Positions 8,051 through 15,516 of a stretch of 64,000 bases of DNA are shown here, in pieces. The position numbers were made by a program, and so were the translations under genes. This DNA is from JANQRZ01 sp965214485 (GTDB lineage Bacteria > Bacteroidota > Rhodothermia > Rhodothermales > JANQRZ01). The stretch is from NCBI GenBank assembly GCA_965214485.1, contig CBDCBW010000010.1, positions 1 through 64,000 of the forward strand, written 5' to 3'. The notes below the pieces were generated by a model. That model saw only the letters and a list, made by a program, of their open reading frames with translations, had not been told where the DNA came from and did not search any database. The stretch's first letter is position 1. Each line of letters begins with the position of its first letter.

Positions 8051-8597
8051 CTACGACGACGCGCTCGCCCTCCTCCACGCCTGGACCGAGACCGACAGCC
8101 TCCGCCGCCACGCCTACGCGGTGGAGGCCGCGATGGCGCACTATGCCGAGCACTTCGGCGAGGACGTCGAGACGTGGCGGATCGCCGGGCTGCTGCACGA
8201 CCTGGACTACGAGCGGCACCCGTCGCCGGAGGAGCACCCGTTCGTCGGCGTCGAGGTGCTCGAGGAGCGCGGCTATCCCGAGGCCGTCCGAACCGCGATC
8301 CTCGGGCACGCGCCCTACTCCGGCGTGCCGCGCGAGACTCGCCTGGCGAAGACGCTCTTCGCCGTGGACGAGCTCGCCGGGTTCATCACCGCCGTCGGCC
8401 ACGTCCGCCCGACCGGGCTCGACGGGCTGACGCCGGCCTCGGTCAGGAAGAAGCTCAAGGACAAGCGCTTCGCCGCCGCCGTCAGCCGCGAGGACATCGC
8501 GCAAGGCGCGGAGGAGCTCGGGGTCGAGCCGGGCGAGCACATCGCAGCGGTCATCGCCGGGATGCAGCGTGAAGCCAAACGGCTCGGGTTCGCGTAG
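8043..8597 (+). CDS. HD-domain phosphohydrolase
   Basis: This 184-aa cytoplasmic protein has an HD metal-dependent phosphohydrolase domain. Metal ligands are visible as an early His (DSLRRHAYAVE), the HD pair in GLLHDLDYERHP and the later LGHAPYSG. Similar stand-alone HD proteins are annotated as hydrolases of nucleotides or phosphoesters; the substrate is unknown. The start overlaps the dehalogenase gene by 8 bp and a DUF445 gene begins 9 bp after the stop, so the three form an operon. Confidence 0.85.
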   Translation: MPSYDDALALLHAWTETDSLRRHAYAVEAAMAHYAEHFGEDVETWRIAGLLHDLDYERHPSPEEHPFVGVEVLEERGYPEAVRTAILGHAPYSGVPRETRLAKTLFAVDELAGFITAVGHVRPTGLDGLTPASVRKKLKDKRFAAAVSREDIAQGAEELGVEPGEHIAAVIAGMQREAKRLGFA

Positions 8598-8605
8598 AAG
8601 CACGC

Positions 8606-9925
8606 ATGACTGACAAGAAGCGCCCAGACGCGAAGCGCCGCACCCTCACGCCCGTCCCCGGCATCATCGGCCCGGACGAGATCGAGCCGACCGAGATCGA
8701 GCCGACCGAGGCCGAATTGACTGACGCCGAGCCGGGCGATGCCGAGCCGACCGAGATCGACCCGCCCGAGGCCGAGCCGGGCGACGCGCACGCGCACACG
8801 GTCGAGGAGGCGAAGGCCGTCACGCGGCGGCGGGCGCACGACCTCGGGCTGCTGCTCGCGCGGACCGTCCGCCGCCACCTCCCGGAGCGCTCCGCCGCGG
8901 TGCCCACGCCGGCACCCGAGCCGCCCCGGCTGAAAGGCCGGCTCGGCCAGATTCTGCCGGTGATGCGGACGATCCCGTGGGTGCTCGGCGCGCTCTTTCT
9001 GCTCTCGTTCGGGTGGGACTTCCCCGGCGCGAGCGTGGGCCTCTTCGGGCGCGATCTGGCGCTGGCGGGTCTGCTCCGCATCCTCGCCGTCAGCGGGCTG
9101 ATCGGGTTTGCGACGAACTGGCTGGCGATCACGATGCTCTTTCAGCCGCGCGCCAAGCGCCCGATCGTCCCGCAGGGGCTGATCCCGGCGCAGCGCGAGC
9201 GCGTCATCTTCCGGCTCGCCCAGGCGATCTCGCAGGAGCTCATCAACGAGGACATCATCAAGGCCAAGATCGAGCAGTCGGGCGCGATCCGGCGCTACCG
9301 CGAGCAGGCCGTCGGCGTGCTGAAGTCGGTCGTCGAGGACCCGCAGTTCCGGGACGAGCTGAAGGACCTCACGGCGGCCTACGTCGAGAGCGTCCTGGGC
9401 TCGGAGGAGATGCGCGAGAAGCTGGGCGAGCTCGCGATGCAGAAGGTCGAGGAGTACGCCGGGCAGGGGCTCGGCGGCCTCGCGCTCCGGGCCTACCGCT
9501 CGCTCAACGAGCGCGACTTCCAGCGCCGCATCGACCGCGCGATCCGCGAAATCCCCGGCGCGCTCGACCCCGTCCTCGACCGGCTCGACGACCTCCTCGA
9601 CACGGTCCCGGAGCGCATCGAGGCGCGGAGCGAGCAGATCGAGGCCTTCGCCACCCAGACCGTCCTCGGCTTCGTCGAGCGGCTCGACATCTACAGCATG
9701 ATCATCGAGAACGCGCGCGGGTTCGACGAGGCGCAGCTCGAGAACCTCCTCAAGAAGACCTCGAACGAGCAGCTCAACTACATCAAGTACCTCGGCGGGG
9801 TGCTCGGGGTCGTCGGCGGGTTCGTGATCTGGGAGCCCGTCCTCGCGCTCGCCGCGCTCGCCGCGTTCAGCCTCGGGCTGTGGGGGCTCGACGAGGCGCT
9901 CTACCGGATGCGCCGCCCCGCCTGA
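8606..9925 (+). CDS. DUF445 family membrane protein
   Basis: This 439-aa protein belongs to the DUF445 (YheB/YtxB-like) family of membrane proteins. The signature FATNWLAITMLFQP is near residue 170 and is followed by PIVPQGLIPAQRERV. Membrane segments are seen near residues 125-180 and at the C-terminus (GVVGGFVIWEPVLALAALAAF). The first about 60 residues are an acidic, Pro-rich spacer of short repeats (EIEPTEIEPTEAEL). The middle is helical, typical of the family. No biochemical role is established. It is the third gene of the dehalogenase-HD operon. Confidence 0.85.
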   Translation: MTDKKRPDAKRRTLTPVPGIIGPDEIEPTEIEPTEAELTDAEPGDAEPTEIDPPEAEPGDAHAHTVEEAKAVTRRRAHDLGLLLARTVRRHLPERSAAVPTPAPEPPRLKGRLGQILPVMRTIPWVLGALFLLSFGWDFPGASVGLFGRDLALAGLLRILAVSGLIGFATNWLAITMLFQPRAKRPIVPQGLIPAQRERVIFRLAQAISQELINEDIIKAKIEQSGAIRRYREQAVGVLKSVVEDPQFRDELKDLTAAYVESVLGSEEMREKLGELAMQKVEEYAGQGLGGLALRAYRSLNERDFQRRIDRAIREIPGALDPVLDRLDDLLDTVPERIEARSEQIEAFATQTVLGFVERLDIYSMIIENARGFDEAQLENLLKKTSNEQLNYIKYLGGVLGVVGGFVIWEPVLALAALAAFSLGLWGLDEALYRMRRPA

Positions 9926-9996
9926 CCCGGGTTGCAGCCGGTGGCGGAATACGCGCCCGGTGCCCCTCCAGGGTGTCTGCCCCCCCGGGGTGTCTG

Positions 9997-10491
9997 CTAC
10001 TGCCCGGCGGCCGTCGCGGCGAGCCCGTCGAGCGCGGCGCGGATCATCCCGGTCTCCTCGCTCACGTCGCGCGCCCGGTGCCGCGCCGCGAGCGCCGTCG
10101 GGCCGTTGTAGACCACGAAGGTGGCCCCGCCGGCGTCCTCGTAGACGAGCATCTTCTGCGGCAGGTCGATCCCGGCGACCTGATTCGCCTGCATGATCGG
10201 CGTCCCGAGCGCCGGGTTGCCGAAGAGGAGGACGCGCGTCGGGCGGAGCGAGAGCCCTGCGCTCTGGGCGCTCTGGGCGTGGTCGATGCGGGCGACCACG
10301 CTGATCGGCGGTGCCGCCTGGAGCGCCTCGTCGATGGCGTCGAAGGTGGCGCTGACGCTGCGGCTGCTCTCGACGACGACGAGGCCGGGCGCGACGGGCG
10401 CAACAGGCTCTGGGTCGTCGCCGCCGTCGCAGCCCACGGCGGCGGCGAGGGCGAGGAGCAGGAGCGAGCGGAGGGCGAAGGGGTAGGCCAT
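9997..10491 (-). CDS. DUF302 domain lipoprotein
   Basis: This 164-aa protein starts with a lipoprotein signal (LLLLALAAAVGC, Cys 21) and continues with a DUF302 domain. The family motifs VARIDHAQSAQ, LLFGNPALGTPIMQ and LPQKMLVYED are clear, followed by VVYNGPTALAARH. DUF302 proteins are small periplasmic or membrane-attached domains of unknown function. It is convergent with the DUF445 gene (71-bp gap with a GGGTGTCTGC direct repeat) and lies 67 bp downstream of dusB. Confidence 0.85.
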   Translation of the reverse strand: MAYPFALRSLLLLALAAAVGCDGGDDPEPVAPVAPGLVVVESSRSVSATFDAIDEALQAAPPISVVARIDHAQSAQSAGLSLRPTRVLLFGNPALGTPIMQANQVAGIDLPQKMLVYEDAGGATFVVYNGPTALAARHRARDVSEETGMIRAALDGLAATAAGQ

Positions 10492-10558
10492 GCCGGGCAG
10501 GAGGAGTGGGCGGAGGGAAAGATCGCCCCGTCAACGCCGCACGCCGCGCTTCGGTTCG

Positions 10559-11626
10559 CTACGCCTCGGCGGGCGCGCGCCGGGGGAGCGCGGCAGCGAC
10601 GGCCTGCGGCAGGCGGGCGGGCTTGACGGCCTCGCGCACGGCGACCTGCACGGCGGGCTCGTCTTCGCGGAAGTTGAGGAGGACCTCGAGCACGCCGTCC
10701 ATCTCGTGCCGCTCCATCAGCAGCATCCGCAGGCGGCTCGCGTTGCGGAGGCCCTTGAAGTAGCCGCCGTACATCCGGCGCATCTCGAGGACGCCCTTGC
10801 GCTGGCCGAGCCACTCGCACTTGAGCTGGAGGTGCTCGGCGACGACGCCGACGCGCTCGTCCCACGAGGGCGGGTCGGGGACCTCGCCGGTGTCGAGGAA
10901 GGCGCGGGCGTCGCGGAAGACCCACGGGTTGCCGATGGCCCCGCGCCCGATCATCACGCCGTCCACGCCGGTCTCGTCGAACATCGCCTTGATGCGCGCC
11001 GGGTCGAAGGCGTCGCCGTTGCCGAAGAGCGGGATGTCGCGGACGCCCTCCTCCTTGATCCGGCGGAGCCACGCCCACCGCGCCTCGCCCCGGTACATCT
11101 GCGCGCGCGTCCGGGCGTGGACCGCGAGCGCGGCGACGCCGGTCTCCTCGAGCATCCGCGCGACCTCGACGATCTGGATCGAGTCGTCGTTCCAGCCCAG
11201 CCGGGTCTTGACGGTCACGGGCCGCGCCGCCTCCTCGACGACGGCGGCGGTGAGGGCCTGCATCTTCGGGAGGTTGCGCAAGATGCCCGCGCCGCCGTCC
11301 TTGCAGACGACCTTCTTGACCGGGCAGCCGAAGTTGATGTCGATCAGGTCCGGCCCGGCGGCGTCGACGATGCGCGCCGCCTCGCGGACCTGCTCGACCT
11401 CGCCGCCGAAAATCTGGATGCCGAGCGGGCGCTCCTGCTCGTAGAAGTCGAGCTTGCGGAGGCTGCCCTCGGCCCCGTAGGTGAGGCCGCCGGACGAGAT
11501 GAACTCGGTGTAGAGCAGGTCCGCGCCGTAGCGCTTGCACAGGATGCGGAACGGCGGGTCGCTCACGTCCTCCATCGGGGCGAGGAGGAGCGGGCGCTCG
11601 GGGAGGGAGATGGAGCCAATTGTCAT
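10559..11626 (-). CDS. dusB: tRNA-dihydrouridine synthase
   Basis: This 355-aa FMN-dependent TIM-barrel enzyme reduces uridine to dihydrouridine in tRNA. The flavin-binding start (LLLAPMEDVSDPPFRILC), the catalytic Cys motif DINFGCPVKKV and the FMN-phosphate motif GVMIGRGAIGNPW are present. Length and the C-terminal helical domain (VLEMRRMYGGYFKGL) fit DusB-type enzymes. The ATG at 11626 is firm because the family N-terminus begins there. The upstream gene diverges with overlapping leader sequence. Confidence 0.94.
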   Translation of the reverse strand: MTIGSISLPERPLLLAPMEDVSDPPFRILCKRYGADLLYTEFISSGGLTYGAEGSLRKLDFYEQERPLGIQIFGGEVEQVREAARIVDAAGPDLIDINFGCPVKKVVCKDGGAGILRNLPKMQALTAAVVEEAARPVTVKTRLGWNDDSIQIVEVARMLEETGVAALAVHARTRAQMYRGEARWAWLRRIKEEGVRDIPLFGNGDAFDPARIKAMFDETGVDGVMIGRGAIGNPWVFRDARAFLDTGEVPDPPSWDERVGVVAEHLQLKCEWLGQRKGVLEMRRMYGGYFKGLRNASRLRMLLMERHEMDGVLEVLLNFREDEPAVQVAVREAVKPARLPQAVAAALPRRAPAEA

Positions 11627-11730
11627 GCGGCGTCAACTCCGCCCCCCCGCCGCCCTGTTCCGGGCCGGCTGTAACCTCACGCGCGGTGCGTCGTAGGAGC
11701 CTCCCGTTCACCGATGCTTCACGCGCCCCT

Positions 11731-11964
11731 ATGCTCGCTCTCGTCTCCGCCCTCGCCCTCACCGGCCTCGTCACGACGGTCCTACTGACGGCCCTCGCCG
11801 TCCTCAACGGAGTCCTCGCCCTGCTCGCCTCGATCTCGGTCTGGAAGACGTACCTCCTCCTCGGGACGAAGGTGCTGCTGACGGTGCTGATCTGCATCCC
11901 GGTCGCCGGGCTGCTGATCTACCTCGTCTGGGGCCAGCGCAAGGTGCGCGACGCCCGCGTCTGA
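11731..11964 (+). CDS. Small membrane protein
   Basis: This 77-aa protein is almost wholly hydrophobic, with two predicted membrane helices (about residues 3-28 and 45-68) and a short basic tail (WGQRKVRDARV). The ATG at 11731 was chosen because upstream codons in this frame are not membrane-like and overlap the dusB leader. No family was recognised. A second tiny membrane lipoprotein follows at 30 bp, so the two are probably co-expressed. Confidence 0.6.
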   Translation: MLALVSALALTGLVTTVLLTALAVLNGVLALLASISVWKTYLLLGTKVLLTVLICIPVAGLLIYLVWGQRKVRDARV

Positions 11965-11994
11965 TCTCTGCTCTCCAACCCTCTCGGTCCCCCC

Positions 11995-12252
11995 ATGCCG
12001 CTCGCTCGCCGCTTCGCGCTCTTCGCCCTCGGCCTCGTCCCGCTCGTGCTCGCCGGGTGCGGGCCGAGCCTGATCGACCGCGTGACCGGCCCCGTCGGCG
12101 GGCTGTGCGGCCTGGTCATCGTCATCCTCGACATCGTAGCGCTGCTGAACCTGTGGCAGAGCGGGCGCTCGTCGGGCGACAAGATTCTGTGGACGCTGCT
12201 GATCGTGTTCTTCCCCGTCGGCGGGCTGATCCTCTACTACATCCTCGGCTGA
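11995..12252 (+). CDS. Small PLDc_N-like membrane lipoprotein
   Basis: This 85-aa protein has a lipobox (LVLAGC, Cys 22) followed by two hydrophobic segments. The C-terminal half (DIVALLNLWQSGRSSGDKIL, then VFFPVGGLILYYILG) matches the pattern of the PLDc_N family. That is the small two-helix domain often found before phospholipase-D nuclease domains but also as a stand-alone protein. Acylation plus two helices suggests tight membrane attachment. The role is unknown. Confidence 0.7.
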   Translation: MPLARRFALFALGLVPLVLAGCGPSLIDRVTGPVGGLCGLVIVILDIVALLNLWQSGRSSGDKILWTLLIVFFPVGGLILYYILG

Positions 12253-12306
12253 GGAAGCATCTTCGGCTGAGGGAGCACGCGGCTGAGGGTGTGCCCTCCC
12301 CGGCCC

Positions 12307-12394
12307 GGGCGGTCACGTGGGACCGCCCCTACGGGCGCGATCTCTACGGGAGCGGTCACGTGGGACCAACCCTGCGGGCGCGATCTCTACGGGC
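12307..12394. repeat. 43-bp tandem repeat with hairpin between convergent genes
   Basis: Two adjacent copies start at 12309 and 12352 (GCGGTCACGTGGGACC..., then GGGCGCGATCTCTACGGG). The first copy forms an 8-bp hairpin, GGGCGGTC/GACCGCCC (12307-12314 and 12321-12328). Shorter ACGGGCGC echoes follow to about 12410. It lies between the convergent 3' ends of the PLDc_N-like gene and crcB and may help end transcription. Confidence 0.55.
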
Positions 12395-12468
12395 GCAGTC
12401 CCCACGGGCGCGCGGTGCCCCGCTTCGGCACCGCTCCCGGTTTTCCCGCGCGCTTCCGCTCTCGAAGC

Positions 12469-12831
12469 TCACTGCCGGGCGATCCACAGGCCGAGCGCGG
12501 CGCAGGCCAGCCCGAGCACGACGCTGCCGAGGGCGTTGAGGACCGCCCAGCCGGGCCGTCCGCTCTCCCACAGCGCGAGCGTGTCGAGGCTGAAGGCGGA
12601 GAAGGTGGTGAACGACCCGAGGAACCCGACGACGAGCGCGAGCCGCAGCGCGTCGTGGCCCTTCGCCACGACGGCGGGCACGGCCAGGCCGATCAGGAAC
12701 GACCCGGCGAGGTTCACTGCCCACGTTCCGAGCGGCAGCGCGGCTCCGCCGAGCCGCAGGGCGAGGACCCCGACCCCGTAGCGCGCCACCGCGCCGAGTG
12801 CTCCGCCGAGCGCGACTATGAGTACGGGCAT
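12469..12831 (-). CDS. crcB: Fluoride ion channel CrcB/Fluc
   Basis: This 120-aa protein has four membrane segments and exports fluoride as a dual-topology dimer. Family motifs include GGALGAVARYGVG at the N-terminus, TWAVNLAGSFLIG (the conserved Asn) and GFLGSFTTFSAFSLDT (the phenylalanine-rich Na+ and fluoride path). Length is normal. The ATG at 12831 lies in a 19-bp tandem duplication, so an identical ATG occurs out of frame at 12850. No fluoride riboswitch consensus was seen upstream. Confidence 0.93.
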   Translation of the reverse strand: MPVLIVALGGALGAVARYGVGVLALRLGGAALPLGTWAVNLAGSFLIGLAVPAVVAKGHDALRLALVVGFLGSFTTFSAFSLDTLALWESGRPGWAVLNALGSVVLGLACAALGLWIARQ

Positions 12832-12855
12832 GGGATATGAGTACGGGCATGGGAA
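12818..12855. repeat. 19-bp tandem duplication over the crcB start codon
   Basis: The 19-mer ATGAGTACGGGCATGGGA(T/A) occurs twice in a row (12818-12836 and 12837-12855). On the minus strand each copy carries an ATG. Only the proximal one is in frame with crcB. Confidence 0.85.
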
Positions 12856-12985
12856 CGGGGACGCGATGTAACAGTCGCTTATTCCGGATATAACACAGTC
12901 TTGACACGAGCAGGGGCGCTCCGGTTCTACACTCCCGCTCCTCTCTTTGCCCGTCTCGTCTGCGCCTCCGGAAGATACCTCTGCC

Positions 12986-13807
12986 ATGAAGTTCCTCTGC
13001 GTTCTGCTTCTCGCCGCCTTTGCCCTCGCCACGAGCACGTTCGCGCTGTTCGCCGCCTCGGCGGCCTCCGTGCACCCGCTCCCCGCCCCGGCGGCTCCGC
13101 CGACCGAGCCGGTGCTGCTGCGCCCCGCCGGTCCGGTCGCCGTCGTCGAGCTCTTCACCTCCGAGGGGTGCTCGTCCTGCCCGAAGGCCGACCGCCTGCT
13201 CGTGGAGCTCGCCGAGCGCGACGACGACCGCGTGCTCGCGCTCTCGTTCCACGTCGACTATTGGAACCGCCTCGGGTGGACCGATCCCTACAGCGACGCG
13301 GCCTACTCGGAGCGGCAGCGTGCCTACGCCCGGACGTTCCGGGCGGGCCGGGTCTACACGCCGCAGATGATCGTCAACGGGCGCGACGAGTTCGTGGGGT
13401 CGCGGCGGCACAAGGCGCACGCGGCGATCAAGGACGCCCTCACCGAGCCGGCCTCGGCCACCGTCAGCGTCCGGGCGCGCGCTGAGGACGGCGCGCTCGT
13501 CGTGGCGTACCGTGTCGAGGACGCCCCGGACGACGCCGTGCTGCACCTCGCCCTCGTGCAGCGCCGCGCCGAGCAGGCGGTCCTGCGCGGCGAGAACGAA
13601 GGCAAGACCCTTGCGCACGCCAACGTCGTGCGCCTCTTCGAGACGGTCCCGGCGCGGACGGGGACGCGCACGCTGCCGCTCCCGGACGGGCTGCGCCCCG
13701 ACGCGGTCAGCCTCGTCGCCTACGTCCAGGACCCGGCGACGATGCAGGTCTACGGAGCCTCTCACGCCGAGGCCGGGCTCCGCGCAGCCCACGAGGCGAA
13801 CGGCTGA
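12986..13807 (+). CDS. DUF1223 family exported thioredoxin-like protein
   Basis: This 273-aa protein has a signal peptide (MKFLCVLLLAAFALATSTF) and then a DUF1223 domain. The signature ELFTSEGCSSCPKAD carries a CxxC motif near residues 60-63, at the place of a thioredoxin active site. LSFHVDYWNRLGW and YTPQMIVNGRDEFVGS follow, as is typical of the family. A C-terminal beta-rich region covers about residues 155-260. A periplasmic redox role is plausible but not shown. The gene ends 3 bp from a convergent ABC-binding-protein gene. Confidence 0.85.
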   Translation: MKFLCVLLLAAFALATSTFALFAASAASVHPLPAPAAPPTEPVLLRPAGPVAVVELFTSEGCSSCPKADRLLVELAERDDDRVLALSFHVDYWNRLGWTDPYSDAAYSERQRAYARTFRAGRVYTPQMIVNGRDEFVGSRRHKAHAAIKDALTEPASATVSVRARAEDGALVVAYRVEDAPDDAVLHLALVQRRAEQAVLRGENEGKTLAHANVVRLFETVPARTGTRTLPLPDGLRPDAVSLVAYVQDPATMQVYGASHAEAGLRAAHEANG

Positions 13808-13810
13808 GCC

Positions 13811-14857
13811 CTACTCGCCGGCCCGAGCCGAGAGCGGGTTCGCCGCGAGATAGGCTGTGCCTCGGCCCTTGACGGTCTCGTCCCAGTGCTGCATCCACTC
13901 CGAGCCGCGCTCGGCGAGCAGGTCCCAGTCCACCGGCATCGCCGGGATGTCCACGTGCATCCACGCCGGGAGGCTGTCCACCGGGATGTCGGTGCGGACG
14001 GGGATGCGGTGGAACCGCGCCGCCTGCTCGAGGAGCGCCTCGCGGGAGGTCACGAGCTCGTAGAACTGCCTCGCCCGCTCGGGGTTGGGCGCGCCCTTGA
14101 CGACGGCGATGGCGTCGACCAGCACCGGCGTGCCTTCCGCCGGCATGACCCACGAGAACGGGTAGCCCAGGTCGCGGCTCTGGAGGTAGGCGTCGGGGAG
14201 GTTCCACAGCGTCACGTCGCCCTCGCCGCGCGCGATCGAGAGGTAGAGCTGGGTCGGGTTCGCGGCGTAGGTCTTCGTGTTCTCGTCGAGCCGGGCGAGC
14301 CAGCGGAAGCCGTCCTCGACCGAGGGCTGGCGCTGGATCATGGCCCCGAAGATCGTCCGCATCGTGCCCGAGCCGAGAGGCGCGCGGATGATGACGCGGT
14401 CGCGGAAGCGCTCGCCGAGCAGGTCGTCCCACGAGCGCGGTGCCTCGGTCGAGTCCACGGCGTCGTGGTTGAACATGATGACCTCGGGCGTCTTGTAGGT
14501 GCCGTACCAGCGGTGCTCCGGGTCGCGCTCGTCGTCGGGCACGGCGTCCGCCCAGGTCGGGGTGTAGGGGTCGAGCAGGTCTTGCTCGGCGGCTTTGGCG
14601 AACATCGTCTGCGGCGCGCCCCACCAGAGGCTCGCCTGCGGGTTCGTGGCCTCGGTGCGGACGCGGTCGAACGCCTCCTGGCTCCCCATGTCGAGCCACT
14701 GCACGTCCACGCCGGGGTGCTCGCGCTCGAAGGCTTGCTCATAGGCCTCGAGCAGCTCCTTGCCGTGCGGCGAGTAGACGACGAGGGTCTCGCGCCCGTC
14801 GCCGCAGCCGGCGAGCGTGAGCGAGGCGAGGCAGAGAGCGGCGAAGCGGCGGAGCAT
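13811..14857 (-). CDS. Extracellular solute-binding lipoprotein, iron/thiamine ABC type
   Basis: This 348-aa protein has a lipobox (LTLAGC, Cys 18) and a type-2 periplasmic binding fold like ferric-iron (FbpA) or thiamine binding proteins. Typical stretches are LVVYSPHGKELLEAYEQAFE, SLWWGAPQTMF and LVDAIAVVKGAPNPERARQFYE. No permease or ATPase gene lies beside it, so it may work with a transporter encoded elsewhere. The specific ligand cannot be told from sequence. A TATTTTGC box 28 bp upstream of the start is a candidate promoter. Confidence 0.85.
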   Translation of the reverse strand: MLRRFAALCLASLTLAGCGDGRETLVVYSPHGKELLEAYEQAFEREHPGVDVQWLDMGSQEAFDRVRTEATNPQASLWWGAPQTMFAKAAEQDLLDPYTPTWADAVPDDERDPEHRWYGTYKTPEVIMFNHDAVDSTEAPRSWDDLLGERFRDRVIIRAPLGSGTMRTIFGAMIQRQPSVEDGFRWLARLDENTKTYAANPTQLYLSIARGEGDVTLWNLPDAYLQSRDLGYPFSWVMPAEGTPVLVDAIAVVKGAPNPERARQFYELVTSREALLEQAARFHRIPVRTDIPVDSLPAWMHVDIPAMPVDWDLLAERGSEWMQHWDETVKGRGTAYLAANPLSARAGE

Positions 14858-14884
14858 GGGGGAGGCATTGGGTGAGCGGGCGCG

Positions 14885-14892
14885 GCAAAATA
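14885..14892 (-). promoter_or_regulatory. Putative -7 box for the solute-binding protein gene
   Basis: TATTTTGC on the minus strand (14892-14885), 28 bp before the ATG, resembles the TAnnTTTG box of Bacteroidetes promoters. No clear -33 TTTG was found. Confidence 0.3.
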
Positions 14893-14964
14893 CGCGAGAG
14901 CCCCGATGCCCACCGCGCTCTGCACCGCACCTAACCTCAGGCTGTGCGCCTTACGGGGTGCGCC

Positions 14965-15168
14965 TTACGGGGTGCGCCTGCGGTACTCCGTCGTCAGCAC
15001 GCCGTCGAACCCCCAGTTCTCCGGGTCTACCAGGTCGAGCACGATGTGGATGTGCTCAGGCTTCTTACCGAGCACGCGGACCAGCGACTCGGTGATGTCT
15101 CGGACGAGGGCGGCCTTCTGCTCCGGCGTCACGCCGTCGTCGGTGAGCTTGACGTTGACGTAGGGCAC
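14965..15168 (-). CDS. Tautomerase family protein
   Basis: This 67-aa protein belongs to the 4-oxalocrotonate tautomerase superfamily. With the GTG start at 15168 the second residue is Pro, which becomes the catalytic N-terminal proline after Met removal. This firmly fixes the start. The sequence continues YVNVKLTDDGVTPEQKAAL and ends in the family-like GFDGVLTTEYRRRTP. The physiological substrate is unknown. It follows a small unknown gene by 5 bp. A GTGCGCCTTACGGG direct repeat spans its stop codon. Confidence 0.85.
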   Translation of the reverse strand: MPYVNVKLTDDGVTPEQKAALVRDITESLVRVLGKKPEHIHIVLDLVDPENWGFDGVLTTEYRRRTP

Positions 15169-15173
15169 CGCGC

Positions 15174-15383
15174 CTACGCCTCGCCCTCGACCACGCCGAA
15201 CGCGCCGCTCGGCTTGAGCCGCTCCACCGCCTCGACCTCGCGGAGGGCCTCGTCGAGCGCCATCTCTTCGAGGACTTCCGCGACGACCTCCTGGAGCCAC
15301 TCGCGCTGCTCGTGGAGCGTCTCGGCGATGGCCTCCTTGAGGGCTTGCTTGAGGGCGTCGTCGGGCGTGACAGAGCGGTCCAT
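15174..15383 (-). CDS. Small helical protein, antitoxin-like
   Basis: This 69-aa acidic, helical protein reads MDRSVTPDDALKQALKEA, then a Glu/Leu-rich middle, and ends FGVVEGEA. The composition and the EVLEEMALDEALREVE stretch recall short DNA-binding or antitoxin-type proteins that end in a (V/L)xLLEGxA-like tail. No toxin gene (RelE, PIN or similar) is next to it, as the downstream gene is a tautomerase. The assignment is weak and the function unknown. Confidence 0.5.
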   Translation of the reverse strand: MDRSVTPDDALKQALKEAIAETLHEQREWLQEVVAEVLEEMALDEALREVEAVERLKPSGAFGVVEGEA

Positions 15384-15516
15384 GGGGACGAGGGTCAGGG
15401 GAGGCGAGAGAGGAAACTACGGAACCGGGAGCGAAAAAGCAGCGCAGTCCGCATTGCCCCCTCCCGGTTGACAACGGGCGTGGACAGCGAGACGGGCCAC
15501 GCCTGCGAAGGTTGCG

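Noticed and set aside
12832..12985. Fluoride riboswitch upstream of crcB
   Set aside because: The expected GGxGAUGG...CCGC core was not found on the crcB strand; only a 19-bp duplication is visible.
15174..15383. Toxin-antitoxin pair with the tautomerase gene
   Set aside because: The 69-aa protein is antitoxin-like only in composition, and the adjacent gene is a standard tautomerase with its catalytic proline, not a toxin.
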